A DNA stretch of 21,922 nucleotides from a virus: positions 1-21,922 of IMG/VR virus record IMGVR_UViG_3300023174_000697. One strand, written 5' to 3'. The translations under genes were made by a program, and so were the position numbers. The notes below the pieces were generated by a model, which saw only the letters and a list, made by a program, of their open reading frames with translations, was not told where the DNA came from and did no database searches. Positions 1 to 7,037 of this stretch are shown here, piece after piece. The first letter of the stretch is position 1, and each line of letters opens with the position of its first letter.

Positions 1-2371
1 GAAGTGCAAACATAAACTCGATTGGGTAGTAGTACTTGAGCCAAGCAGTCCAGTAGGACAGTGTTGAGTATGCTACAGCGTGGGACTTATTGAATGAGTA
101 CCCAGCGTGAGCCTCAAAGTCATGCCAAAGCTCTTCTGCTACTTCTGGACGAACGTGCTGTGAAGCACCCTTAACAAAGCGTTCCTTGAACACATCGAAC
201 TCACGAGCATCTTTCTTCTTACCAATAATCTTACGAACCTTGTCAGCTTCAGCCATCGACATACCGCCAAGTTCTGTACAGGCAAGCATAACCTGTTCTT
301 GGTACAAGACACAGCCGTAGGTCTCGTCAGTAAACGACTTCATCTTCTCGTGCAAATAGGTGATGCGTTGCTTGCCGTGCTTACGAGCAATGTAGTCCTT
401 ACCAATAGTGTTCATAGCACCTGGACGAACAAGAGCGTTAGAGGCTGCAAGTTCTGCAAAGTTCTTGACACCCATCTTAACTAGCAAGTTGGTATATGGT
501 GTGGCTTCACACTGGAAGACACCCTTAGTGAATCCGTCCGATAGCATGGCGTAGACATTCTTATCTTCCATGTCAAGCTTAAGAAGGTCAATGTTCTTAC
601 CCTCACGGTTCTTGATAATAGCAAGCGTATCCTGTAGAACAGATAGGGTCTTAAGACCAAGAGCATCGATCTTGATTAAACCGATACGCTCTGCTTCTGT
701 CATATCTACCGCAACCACAGGAATACGTTCTTTAGTTCCTGGTGCTGTACGAGTCTCCATTGGAGCGAACTTAAAGATAGGCTCCTTAGATGTAACAACA
801 CCTGCAGCGTGAATACCAGTGCCACGGATACGACCACGAAGTTGCTCTCCATATAGCTCAATCTCTGGATACTTTTCACGGAACTCTGCCGTGGACTGTG
901 AGGTACAGTAGTCGTCCCAAGTGTCAACAAGCTTCATAACCTTATTAACGTCAGGAAGTGGGATGTTTAGAACACGAGCAATGTCTCGTACCACACCCTT
1001 ATCCTTGAACTGCAAGAATGTAGCAATAGAAGCAACGTGACGGTACTGGCGAACTAGATAGTCTTTAACCTCTTCACGTCGTGTGTCCTGAATATCTGTA
1101 TCAATATCTGGAAAGTCATTACGTTCTGGATTAATAAATCGGAAGAACAGCAGACCGTGTACGATAGGGTCAATGTCTGTAATGCCAAGAGAATAGCAGA
1201 GGAGTGAGCCAGCAGATGAACCACGTCCTGGTCCAACCATAATGCCTTCCTTCTTAGCCCAAGCAATCATAGAGCGTACAACTAGGAAGTATGGACCAAA
1301 ATTCTTGTCCTTAATGATCGTCAACTCCTCGTTAAGACGGTCAATATATTCCTGGTTCTGATCTAAGCCTTTAGCCTTTAAGCCCTCCAGAGCAAGGCTG
1401 AGGAGCTCTCCGTCTGGGTCCTGGTACTGGACAGGCAGCAAGTCACGATAGTCTTGGATATCATAATCCTCAATCTTGTTTACAATCTCAAGGGTTGCTT
1501 CATACATATCCTCACGGTCAATGCCCTGTGCCTTCATTGCATTATGCATCTCTTCATCTGACAAAAGGTGAATGTCAAACTTGTTAAATGACATCTGACG
1601 GTCTGCACCATAGAGGTAGTCAAGCTTGTCCATAAGGTTATCATACTTCTTTGTACCGTTGTAAGTTACATCGCCAACGGTCTTGTTTGAGTATGAGTTA
1701 AGGATTAGTTTAAGTTCCTGGATTTCTTTCTGGCTAGTGTCAGAGTGGTGGCAGTCAGGTGTGACTACAGGCTTGATACCGAACTCGTCTGCAAGCTTAA
1801 GAAGCATCTTGTTAACTTCAGCAGGGTTATGTGGCATTACCTCAATGTAGTAGTCGTCATTAAATGTTTCCTTACACCATTTGATATGTTCTTTAGCATA
1901 GGCTAAGTTGTCTGATTCAATTGCTTTAGCCAATACCCCAGACAAACAGCCAGAGGTAACTACAAGACCTTCCTTGTACTTCTCAAGGATTTCCCAGTCG
2001 ATACGTGGCTTCTTGTAGAAGCCTTCTGTCCAAGCAAGTTCATTAAGTTTATTGAGATTCTCAAGACCTTTTGTGTTTTTTGCAAGAATAATAAGGTGAT
2101 TATAGTTGAGATCAAGGGGATCGTTCTTATCCTTCTTGTCTGTGTGGTCTAAGCGATCTTTAGTGATATACCCCTCAATACCAAGAATTGGCTTAATGCC
2201 AGATTCCTTAGCAGATCGATACATCTCACGGTGTCCTGAAAGACTTCCGTGGTCTGTGATAGCAATGGCTGGCATTCCTAGCTCTACGGCACGATCCACA
2301 TATTCCTGTGGGGTAGCTATTCCATCGAATAGACTGTAATGTGAGTGGACGTGAAGCCCAGCGTAACTCAT
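1..2371 (-). CDS. dnaE: DNA polymerase III alpha subunit (DnaE-type), C-terminus cut by window edge
   Basis: Family C replicative DNA polymerase; 790 codons are visible and the C-terminal part lies beyond position 1. My translation of the minus strand from the ATG at 2371 is open throughout. An N-terminal PHP domain shows HVHSHYSLFDG (residues 7-17), TDHGSL (39-44), EGY (66-68) and a later DCHHSD. The polymerase core shows GPGRGSSAGS, then PDIDTD (421-426) whose D422 and D424 match the catalytic pair of E. coli DnaE (D401/D403), and KIDALGL with D569 matching D555. VLYQEQVM and SFNKSHAVAYS follow. A TAAGGA Shine-Dalgarno precedes the ATG by about 5 bases. It is the last visible gene of the replication block, downstream of the SSB, primase and helicase genes. 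The PHP metal ligands look intact, unlike E. coli DnaE, so the domain could proofread. Family assignment is very sure; processivity partners are not visible here. Confidence 0.96.
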   Translation of the reverse strand, partial: MSYAGLHVHSHYSLFDGIATPQEYVDRAVELGMPAIAITDHGSLSGHREMYRSAKESGIKPILGIEGYITKDRLDHTDKKDKNDPLDLNYNHLIILAKNTKGLENLNKLNELAWTEGFYKKPRIDWEILEKYKEGLVVTSGCLSGVLAKAIESDNLAYAKEHIKWCKETFNDDYYIEVMPHNPAEVNKMLLKLADEFGIKPVVTPDCHHSDTSQKEIQELKLILNSYSNKTVGDVTYNGTKKYDNLMDKLDYLYGADRQMSFNKFDIHLLSDEEMHNAMKAQGIDREDMYEATLEIVNKIEDYDIQDYRDLLPVQYQDPDGELLSLALEGLKAKGLDQNQEYIDRLNEELTIIKDKNFGPYFLVVRSMIAWAKKEGIMVGPGRGSSAGSLLCYSLGITDIDPIVHGLLFFRFINPERNDFPDIDTDIQDTRREEVKDYLVRQYRHVASIATFLQFKDKGVVRDIARVLNIPLPDVNKVMKLVDTWDDYCTSQSTAEFREKYPEIELYGEQLRGRIRGTGIHAAGVVTSKEPIFKFAPMETRTAPGTKERIPVVAVDMTEAERIGLIKIDALGLKTLSVLQDTLAIIKNREGKNIDLLKLDMEDKNVYAMLSDGFTKGVFQCEATPYTNLLVKMGVKNFAELAASNALVRPGAMNTIGKDYIARKHGKQRITYLHEKMKSFTDETYGCVLYQEQVMLACTELGGMSMAEADKVRKIIGKKKDAREFDVFKERFVKGASQHVRPEVAEELWHDFEAHAGYSFNKSHAVAYSTLSYWTAWLKYYYPIEFMFAL

Positions 2372-2441
2372 AAAATCCTTACGTTAGAAATAGAAAAGTT
2401 TAGGGTGGGCAGTTTAATGTGTTTACCCAGCACAGCCTTTA

Positions 2442-3092
2442 TTACCAGTCTGCGTTAGTAGCAGAGGTAATAGATGGAGCATCAAAACCGAAGTAGAATG
2501 CTTCCTGTTCAGCGTAAGGAATCTCACGAAGAACTGATTCGAGGTTGTGTGCCTCTACAGAAGACCAGTCGAAAGGCTCTGTGTCTGGTCCCTTGGGAAG
2601 AAGTGTGTAGCTGGTTTCAGTTCCCTGACCATTACGCTTAATCTTCCAGACTACGTTTGAGATACCCTTGGTGTCGTCAAAGTATTCCATCAATGTGGGT
2701 ACTGCAGACTGCTTCGAGATACCCTGCGACCATACAGCCACGTAGGGGTCTTCGAGACCGTCTTCAACGAGGACGTTGCAGTAGAAACGGTTACGTGCTC
2801 TCCAGCCAGACTTAGGCTCTTTACGAGCCATTTCACAGCCGTAGCAGCGACCTTCCGAATCAATTGTACAAGCAGCCTTACGCTTGTAGTCCTTTGGGTT
2901 GGTGTGCTCTGCAAATACGCAAGCCTCTCCACGACTTTCATCGAAGTAGGGCGAATCTGCATCTAGTTCTTCTACAAATCGAATTGTAGCAGACTGTCCG
3001 TCGGCAAGCTTAAGCCAACGAACTTTTGTACCTTCGTACTTTGGTTTTTCGAGTAGGGCGTTTAGATTTTTAAGTCCCTTAATTGCACTCAT
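2442..3092 (-). CDS. ssb: Single-stranded DNA binding protein, T4 gp32-like
   Basis: Probable ssDNA-binding protein of the phage replisome, 216 aa. It begins with a basic stretch (KGLKNLNALLEKPK) and then a beta-rich core (KVRWLKLADGQSATIRFVEE). A zinc site is visible as H63, C75, C83 and C86 (H-x11-C-x7-C-x2-C), very close in spacing and residue number to the T4 gp32 zinc ligands H64, C77, C87 and C90. Aromatic and basic residues follow (GWRARNRFYCNVLVEDG). The C-terminus ends in NADW; a terminal acidic-plus-aromatic pattern is common in SSB tails that contact partners, though here it is only weakly acidic. An AAGGAG Shine-Dalgarno sits well placed before the ATG. It lies between the primase and polymerase genes, as expected for a replication cassette. 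The gp32-like call rests on the zinc pattern, size and context. An unrelated zinc protein is possible but less likely. Confidence 0.82.
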   Translation of the reverse strand: MSAIKGLKNLNALLEKPKYEGTKVRWLKLADGQSATIRFVEELDADSPYFDESRGEACVFAEHTNPKDYKRKAACTIDSEGRCYGCEMARKEPKSGWRARNRFYCNVLVEDGLEDPYVAVWSQGISKQSAVPTLMEYFDDTKGISNVVWKIKRNGQGTETSYTLLPKGPDTEPFDWSSVEAHNLESVLREIPYAEQEAFYFGFDAPSITSATNADW

Positions 3093-3119
3093 AGTTTTCT
3101 CCTTGTTTTGTTGAGGTTA

Positions 3120-4064
3120 TCAGTTTAGCATAGACATGATGGTTTTGTCAAATGCAACATCCAGTTTTGCAATATCTTCATCCGTCATATCTCCGATATC
3201 CTTGTATTGTTTTTCTAGTGTGATTATGGATACACGAGAGCCAAGCTTATCAATAATCTTTGACTTCATGTTTCCTCCTGCTTCGTCATTATCTGCAATA
3301 ACAATTATGTTATTGAAATACTTCTTTAGCAATTCAATCTGTATGTTGGATACGTTAGAACCTAGAGTTGCTACCGCTGGAAATCCAACTTGATCAAGGC
3401 GTATGGCATCGAAAGATGATTCAACTACATATACCTTGTCTGCTGTTTTGACCCTATGTAGGTTAAACAGAAGTTTTGATTTAGGCATTCCTGGAGTATT
3501 CTTAAACTCCTTGCCTTCAATTGATCGACCAACAAACCCGATGCACATTCCATCTGGAGCGTGTACAGGAATTGTCACCATATCTTGTCTCTCAGAAAAT
3601 CCAAGAGCAAACTTTTTAACTGACTGTTCTGTTACTGATCGACCTGCAAAGTAACGCATTGCACGAGGTCCTTCTAGTGCTTGCGTATTTAATCTTTTAA
3701 TTAACAATTCGTCAAACTGTACATAGTCTGGCTTAGTATATAGTTTACGATTAATCTCTGACGTAAGGTCGGACTCAGTTGCTTTAGATTTAATAAAGCG
3801 TACAGATTCAAAGTATGTACGACCAGATGTCTTGACAACTAGCTCTACTAGGTCGGCAACGTGGTGACAGGAAAAACAAAAAAATGTCCCATTTTGCTTA
3901 TCAACCTCACCTGCTGGTGAGCGATGATTGGTATGAAATGGGCAGAAGATAATGTAGTCTGAATCTACTTCTGATTCAATATCTACGCCTGATCCTGTAA
4001 GGACTCTTTTGATTTGTTCTTGTGTGTAGGAACTATTTTTGTTCCGTCTATTCCTGTTATCCAT
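3120..4064 (-). CDS. dnaG: DNA primase, DnaG-type (zinc finger plus TOPRIM), short form
   Basis: Makes RNA primers for lagging-strand synthesis; 314 aa. A CHC2-type zinc finger is visible as CPFH (41-44) and CFSCH (63-67). The RNA-polymerase domain includes GFVGRSIEGKEFKNTPGMPKS (about 176-196), equivalent to the DnaG motif around GRxI...K-Y/F-x-N-(S/T)-P. The TOPRIM domain follows with VYVVESSFDAI (E215) and VIADNDEAGG, where D258 and D260 are the acidic metal-binding pair. At 314 residues it is much shorter than bacterial DnaG (about 580) and lacks the C-terminal helicase-binding domain, so coupling to the helicase must occur another way. The chosen ATG lies inside the preceding gene (82-base overlap); its purine-rich AGGAAAG is about 13 bases upstream, so initiation may depend on translational coupling. 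Function is confident; the exact start is less so. Confidence 0.93.
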   Translation of the reverse strand: MDNRNRRNKNSSYTQEQIKRVLTGSGVDIESEVDSDYIIFCPFHTNHRSPAGEVDKQNGTFFCFSCHHVADLVELVVKTSGRTYFESVRFIKSKATESDLTSEINRKLYTKPDYVQFDELLIKRLNTQALEGPRAMRYFAGRSVTEQSVKKFALGFSERQDMVTIPVHAPDGMCIGFVGRSIEGKEFKNTPGMPKSKLLFNLHRVKTADKVYVVESSFDAIRLDQVGFPAVATLGSNVSNIQIELLKKYFNNIIVIADNDEAGGNMKSKIIDKLGSRVSIITLEKQYKDIGDMTDEDIAKLDVAFDKTIMSMLN

Positions 4065-4309
4065 TGTGTTTTATTCTTTCCTAAGTATGTTCCATATAGT
4101 GATAATTGAAATTCAAAAATTTCTTTCTCGTGGTTGTAAAAGATTGTAAAATCTGGGTCAAGATCTAACCTAGGTGCGTACCCAGTTAGAATCATTTCAG
4201 TTTTTAACAGTCTAACATATTCTTGTTTTAGCCTTGATATTGCAGCTTCGTCGTGAATGATGCCATCTAAACCAAACCTCTTGATTGATTTATGATGCTG
4301 ATTTTGCAT
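3983..4309 (-). CDS. Small protein of unknown function between helicase and primase genes
   Basis: 108 aa, not recognised as a named family. The first third is helical and charged (DEAAISRLKQEYVRLLK, about 21-37). The middle reads GYAPRLDLDPDFTIFYN followed by EIFEFQLSLYGTYLGK, which looks like a run of beta strands. The end is lysine-rich and polar. I see no zinc ligands, signal peptide or membrane segment. It starts 12 bases after the helicase stop, and its last 27 codons overlap the start of the primase gene, so the three are surely co-transcribed. The sequence before the ATG is TATAATGGAGT: this contains a GGAG but only one base from the ATG, and also a perfect TATAAT five bases upstream. 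A replication accessory role is guessed from position only. Confidence 0.8.
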   Translation of the reverse strand: MQNQHHKSIKRFGLDGIIHDEAAISRLKQEYVRLLKTEMILTGYAPRLDLDPDFTIFYNHEKEIFEFQLSLYGTYLGKNKTQWITGIDGTKIVPTHKNKSKESLQDQA

Positions 4310-4314
4310 ACTCC

Positions 4315-4320
4315 ATTATA
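4315..4320 (-). promoter_or_regulatory. Possible -10 element (TATAAT) close to the start at 4309
   Basis: A perfect TATAAT ends five bases before the ATG at 4309, in the 12-base gap after the helicase stop. There is no TG extension and no convincing -35. It resembles the -10 elements found just before starts at 7031, 9118 and 21639, but here a GGAG also lies between it and the ATG. Chance occurrence in AT-rich DNA is quite possible. Confidence 0.25.
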
Positions 4321-4321
4321 A

Positions 4322-5542
4322 CTAGTTATCTTCAAAATCTTTGTATTTATATAGACCCTTGTCAAAATCAACCTGGACCATAAACTCACCCATAAATCCA
4401 TTACGGTTCTTACGGAATACACACTCAATAACATCTGAGTTAGCACCACGACCAAGAGCCATTACCCAGTCAGCATCGTAAGCAATTTGACGTGACCAAG
4501 CGGTTTGACCCAGCGTAGGAACAGTGTCTAGCTTATTAACATCATCTGGTGTTGCAGATGAAATAGCAATGATAGGCACTTCCTCCGAGATAGCCATTAG
4601 TTTGAGTTCACGAGAAAGGTTCTTCATACGAACAGTTTCATTGTCTGACTTCTGGTTTGGTGACATTAGTTGTAGGTAGTCTACAATTACAAAGTCTGGC
4701 TTGTACTGGTCGATCTTCCCTTGCATAACCGATGGCGTAACCTCTCCACCAGAATCATTAGAGATGATGTGGAACTCAGGCTTACCCTGAAGATTCTTCT
4801 CGTGCCAAGACTTAAGCATATCTATCTCCACCTCGCCAGAGGATAGCTTGCGGTGCGACCAAAGACCATTGCCCATAATTGTATAGACACGGTTGCGAAC
4901 CTCTGTCTCGCTCATTTCAAGGCTTACAACCATAGGCGACTTGCCCTGCTTCCAAGCCTGTACAGCAAAGTAAAGAGATAACCACGACTTGCCAATGCCT
5001 GGATAAGCAAGGAAGACTCCAAGTTGTCCTGGCATAATGCCAGCAGGAAGATAGTTGTCAAATCCAGGAAGACCAGTCTTAATACCAATTTGTCCTAGCT
5101 CATTCTGCTTCTGCACATTCTCATAATAAGCAATTGCATCGTCAATGTCTGTAACGTCAATGTCACGGATTGAGGCAGTATTCTTCTTAAGCTCTGAGGT
5201 CATTTGAATAAGTGACTCTAGGGCTTCTGTACCCTTGCCACCCTGCACATCTGCGGCAGTGTTGCGTAGTATATCTTTTAAGCTGTCATTAAGATAGTCT
5301 GCCTGTAGTTCTTCTAAGTGATGCTTGGTTGCACCAACCCCATCAATAGGATGAAAATCACGGAACTTGTCTACTACAAGGGTAACAGGTGGGACAGTAC
5401 CGTTATGCTCAGAGTAGTTCCTAATAAACTGCCATATGTCATTGTGAGTACGAAGAATGTTTTCCACGTTAGCTTGTAGTAATACGTGTACCTGCTTATC
5501 CTGTAGTACTGCTGAGATAAGCTTTGCTTCTGAATCATTCAC
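4322..5542 (-). CDS. dnaB: Replicative DNA helicase, DnaB-like
   Basis: Hexameric 5'-3' replicative helicase, 406 aa, close to the normal DnaB length. An N-terminal DnaB-type helical domain (about 1-110) leads to the RecA-like ATPase core. Walker A is AYPGIGKS (179-186, with K185 and S186) and Walker B is VIVDYLQLM (D288). The acidic motif VSLEMSE (206-212) corresponds to the DnaB SLEMS element, and the later SRQIAYDADWVMALGR resembles the DnaB region ending in DAD. The segment equivalent to the usual SQLSR (motif H3) reads AISSATPDD, so the typical glutamine is missing. The ATG overlaps the previous gene's stop (GAATGA; 8 shared bases), which implies translational coupling. The gene lies upstream of the primase, SSB and polymerase genes in the same direction. 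Confidence 0.94.
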   Translation of the reverse strand: MNDSEAKLISAVLQDKQVHVLLQANVENILRTHNDIWQFIRNYSEHNGTVPPVTLVVDKFRDFHPIDGVGATKHHLEELQADYLNDSLKDILRNTAADVQGGKGTEALESLIQMTSELKKNTASIRDIDVTDIDDAIAYYENVQKQNELGQIGIKTGLPGFDNYLPAGIMPGQLGVFLAYPGIGKSWLSLYFAVQAWKQGKSPMVVSLEMSETEVRNRVYTIMGNGLWSHRKLSSGEVEIDMLKSWHEKNLQGKPEFHIISNDSGGEVTPSVMQGKIDQYKPDFVIVDYLQLMSPNQKSDNETVRMKNLSRELKLMAISEEVPIIAISSATPDDVNKLDTVPTLGQTAWSRQIAYDADWVMALGRGANSDVIECVFRKNRNGFMGEFMVQVDFDKGLYKYKDFEDN

Positions 5543-5843
5543 CTAACCACTTCCTTGCTTGTTCACGGCGAACTGCTCGTTCGGATATGTCATTTTTTTG
5601 TTGTTGTTGTGCAGATATTAGATTATCTGTATAGTGTGCAAAATACTTCCACGTTGGGTTCTGTGCTACATCGAAATAATATTCAAGTAGGTCATAGCAC
5701 ATATGTATTCCGTATGACTCAATGAGAGCGTCTGCAGCCCACTGCTCTACGTTTAAATTTACTAGTGGCTTTTCCTCGTACTTTATAAGATAAAGCTTAG
5801 AGTATCTACTGAGCAAAGCCATTCGGTCTTTGCGTTCAGCCAT
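5535..5843 (-). CDS. Small conserved-looking protein upstream of the helicase; possible helicase loader
   Basis: 102 aa and acidic-aromatic in the middle. Predicted helices include LLSRYSKLYLIKYEEKP (about 10-26), VEQWAADALIESYG (32-45) and YDLLEYYFDVAQNPTWKYFAHY (50-71). A QQQQ run (79-82) links to a basic C-terminal tail (DISERAVRREQARKWLGE). I recognise no enzyme motif. Being directly upstream of, and overlapping, the DnaB-like gene, it is a candidate helicase loader or helicase partner, but that rests on position and on the small helical build only. Its ATG overlaps the stop of the preceding gene (TAATG). The gene contains a seven-A run in a slippery register followed immediately by a -1 frame TGA (5590-5600), noted separately. 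Confidence 0.75.
   Translation of the reverse strand: MAERKDRMALLSRYSKLYLIKYEEKPLVNLNVEQWAADALIESYGIHMCYDLLEYYFDVAQNPTWKYFAHYTDNLISAQQQQKNDISERAVRREQARKWLGE
5590..5600 (-). other. Candidate -1 slippery heptamer followed by UGA
   Basis: On the minus strand codons 82-84 of the 102-aa gene read CAA AAA AAT, giving the heptamer A AAA AAT (5598-5592) in the X XXY YYZ register. A -1 slip would place TGA (5592-5590) as the next codon, ending the protein at about 84 residues and removing the basic C-terminal tail. The arrangement recalls E. coli dnaX, where slippage also leads to quick termination. I see no upstream Shine-Dalgarno-like stimulator and have not found a clear downstream hairpin. Confidence 0.25.
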
Positions 5844-6052
5844 TACTTGCTATCGATCTCGTCTTTTGACTCGTTAATCTTTTCAACAAGTCGTGCTTCT
5901 ACAAACTCGTACACACGATCAAATGCCTGTTGTACGGTTTCTCCTTCACGACGTGAATCTTCAACGCCTAAGTCGATACGTAGTGATTGAAAGTTACCAA
6001 GATTGAGCGTATAGCCCAATGCAATGTTAATCTTTGTGTTTTCGTTTTCCAT
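5843..6052 (-). CDS. Small protein of unknown function
   Basis: 69 aa. The layout is an N-terminal beta hairpin-like stretch (KINIALGYTLNLGNFQSLRI, about 7-26), then DLGVEDSRREGETVQQ, then an amphipathic helix (AFDRVYEFVEARLVEKINESKDE). I do not recognise a named family, and there are no cysteines, membrane segments or catalytic motifs. A good GGAGGG Shine-Dalgarno lies 9 bases before the ATG at 6052. The upstream regulator gene ends 14 bases earlier, and the downstream gene overlaps the stop codon. Its own strong ribosome site suggests it is made in reasonable amounts. Its place at the head of the replication block hints at a DNA-metabolism role, but no function can be read from the sequence. 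Confidence 0.8.
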   Translation of the reverse strand: MENENTKINIALGYTLNLGNFQSLRIDLGVEDSRREGETVQQAFDRVYEFVEARLVEKINESKDEIDSK

Positions 6053-6066
6053 CTCATACCCTCCAG

Positions 6067-6588
6067 TTAAATACTTTCAGACCAAACAGGAACAAACCTG
6101 CCGTCTTCAGTTCTCGTATATGTCAGTATACCATCTCCCATGCGTCTTGTCAACTCTTGTGGCGAAGGCGTAATGTCGTTAGTAACCAACTTGTCTTTTC
6201 TTGGTCTACCAATGTGGTAGGTAGCAAGTATATCACGAATGTCACGCACCTGTGATTCTGAGTAATAACATCGAACCTGCCAGCCACGCTCTCCGCCCTT
6301 CTGAGCACCCATTGGCTCAGGTATTACTCCACGTTTCATCAGGCTTGGCATATACTTTTTATGCCTGTTTACTAGAATTGCTGTTTCTCCTACTGTATAG
6401 GCTCTTTCACGATTACGCTTAAAATCTGTAACTAAACAGCTCTCTACCTGATCTTTAATAATATTGTATACAGACATAATTCCGTTAGACCTATTAAAGT
6501 GGTAGATGCGAACAAGGTCACCATTTAAAAACCAAACTTTTTTGCTGCCTGGGATTATTTGGGCAGAATTATAAGTGTCTCTGTCCAT
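6067..6588 (-). CDS. MerR-like helix-turn-helix DNA-binding protein
   Basis: 173 aa. Residues about 64-120 resemble a MerR-type winged HTH: YTVGETAILVNRHKKYMPSLMKRGVIPEP for the HTH and first wing region, then GWQVRCYYSESQVRDIRDIL, which matches the MerR pattern R-Y-Y-S-E-x-x-(V/L)-x-x-(L/I). The first 60 residues (VWFLNGDLVRIYHFNRSNG and onward) are not MerR-like and may be a separate small domain. The C-terminal part contains GRPRKDK, an AT-hook-like basic patch, and ends in VPVWSESI. No effector-binding domain or long dimerisation coiled coil is obvious. The ATG overlaps the stop of the last tail gene (TAATG). Its position between tail and replication genes suggests a role in controlling the switch between these blocks. 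The fold call is good; target DNA is unknown. Confidence 0.78.
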   Translation of the reverse strand: MDRDTYNSAQIIPGSKKVWFLNGDLVRIYHFNRSNGIMSVYNIIKDQVESCLVTDFKRNRERAYTVGETAILVNRHKKYMPSLMKRGVIPEPMGAQKGGERGWQVRCYYSESQVRDIRDILATYHIGRPRKDKLVTNDITPSPQELTRRMGDGILTYTRTEDGRFVPVWSESI

Positions 6589-7031
6589 TAGACAGGTAAG
6601 CCAACAGCAATAATATTTACAGACATTCCAGAAACATCTCCAGCTTTTTCAAACTTTACGAATCCCTTAACCTGGCTAGTTGTTACTGAACTAATTACAG
6701 CGTAAACATTTTTGTTTGCAGCAGTTGCTGTTCCATCTAAAATTGGAGACACAGTAACCACTGGTGGATATCTAAACGAAATATCAAAGTCGTAAATAAA
6801 TTCTTTGTCATCGTTTGCTTTTACTGAAGCACCAAGATTAAGGGTTGCTCGACCAGTAATAATCTTTGTTTCTGAAACTCTTATCTGTTTGGGACCTTCT
6901 TTTGTCCACAAAGATGCATATGCAGAAACATTTACTGCAACCTTATCCCATAGTGCATTAATTGATTCTGTTATTTTATATACAAAAGAAATGTCAAATG
7001 GTTGACCACGCTGAGGTACTGGTAATTTCAT
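6588..7031 (-). CDS. Probable tail-tip / virion-associated beta-rich protein
   Basis: 147 aa, composed mostly of alternating beta-type segments. It starts with KLPVPQRGQPFDISFVYKITESINALWDKVA, then beta stretches including FIYDFDISFRYPPVVTVSP and a C-terminal SGMSVNIIAVGLPV. It has no cysteine, membrane segment or enzyme motif. The general layout (short helical neck, then a small beta domain with FRYPPVVTVSP and a hydrophobic final strand) is that of small receptor-binding or decoration proteins at a tail tip; this is inference. It is the last gene of the tail block. There is no Shine-Dalgarno before the ATG: the upstream bases are TGCTATAATAGAATT, which suggests a leaderless transcript starting at the ATG. 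Confidence 0.72.
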   Translation of the reverse strand: MKLPVPQRGQPFDISFVYKITESINALWDKVAVNVSAYASLWTKEGPKQIRVSETKIITGRATLNLGASVKANDDKEFIYDFDISFRYPPVVTVSPILDGTATAANKNVYAVISSVTTSQVKGFVKFEKAGDVSGMSVNIIAVGLPV

Positions 7032-7037
7032 AATTCT

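Noticed and set aside
299-1266. Several short open frames on both strands (299-484, 481-666, 570-812, 706-930, 1054-1266)
   Set aside because: All lie inside the continuous polymerase reading frame on the minus strand, which carries the family motifs throughout.
2106-2339. 77-codon plus-strand frame
   Set aside because: Antisense to the PHP domain of the polymerase; no family features.
2390-2440. Possible hairpin (TGGG...CCCA) between the SSB and polymerase genes
   Set aside because: The stem is only four to five pairs with a long loop and no T-run, so it is not a convincing terminator.
2690-2962. 90-codon minus-strand frame
   Set aside because: Alternative frame within the SSB gene, whose own frame has the zinc ligands.
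4267-4455. 62-codon minus-strand frame across the helicase end
   Set aside because: It overlaps the C-terminus of the helicase and the start of the next gene out of frame, with no ribosome site.
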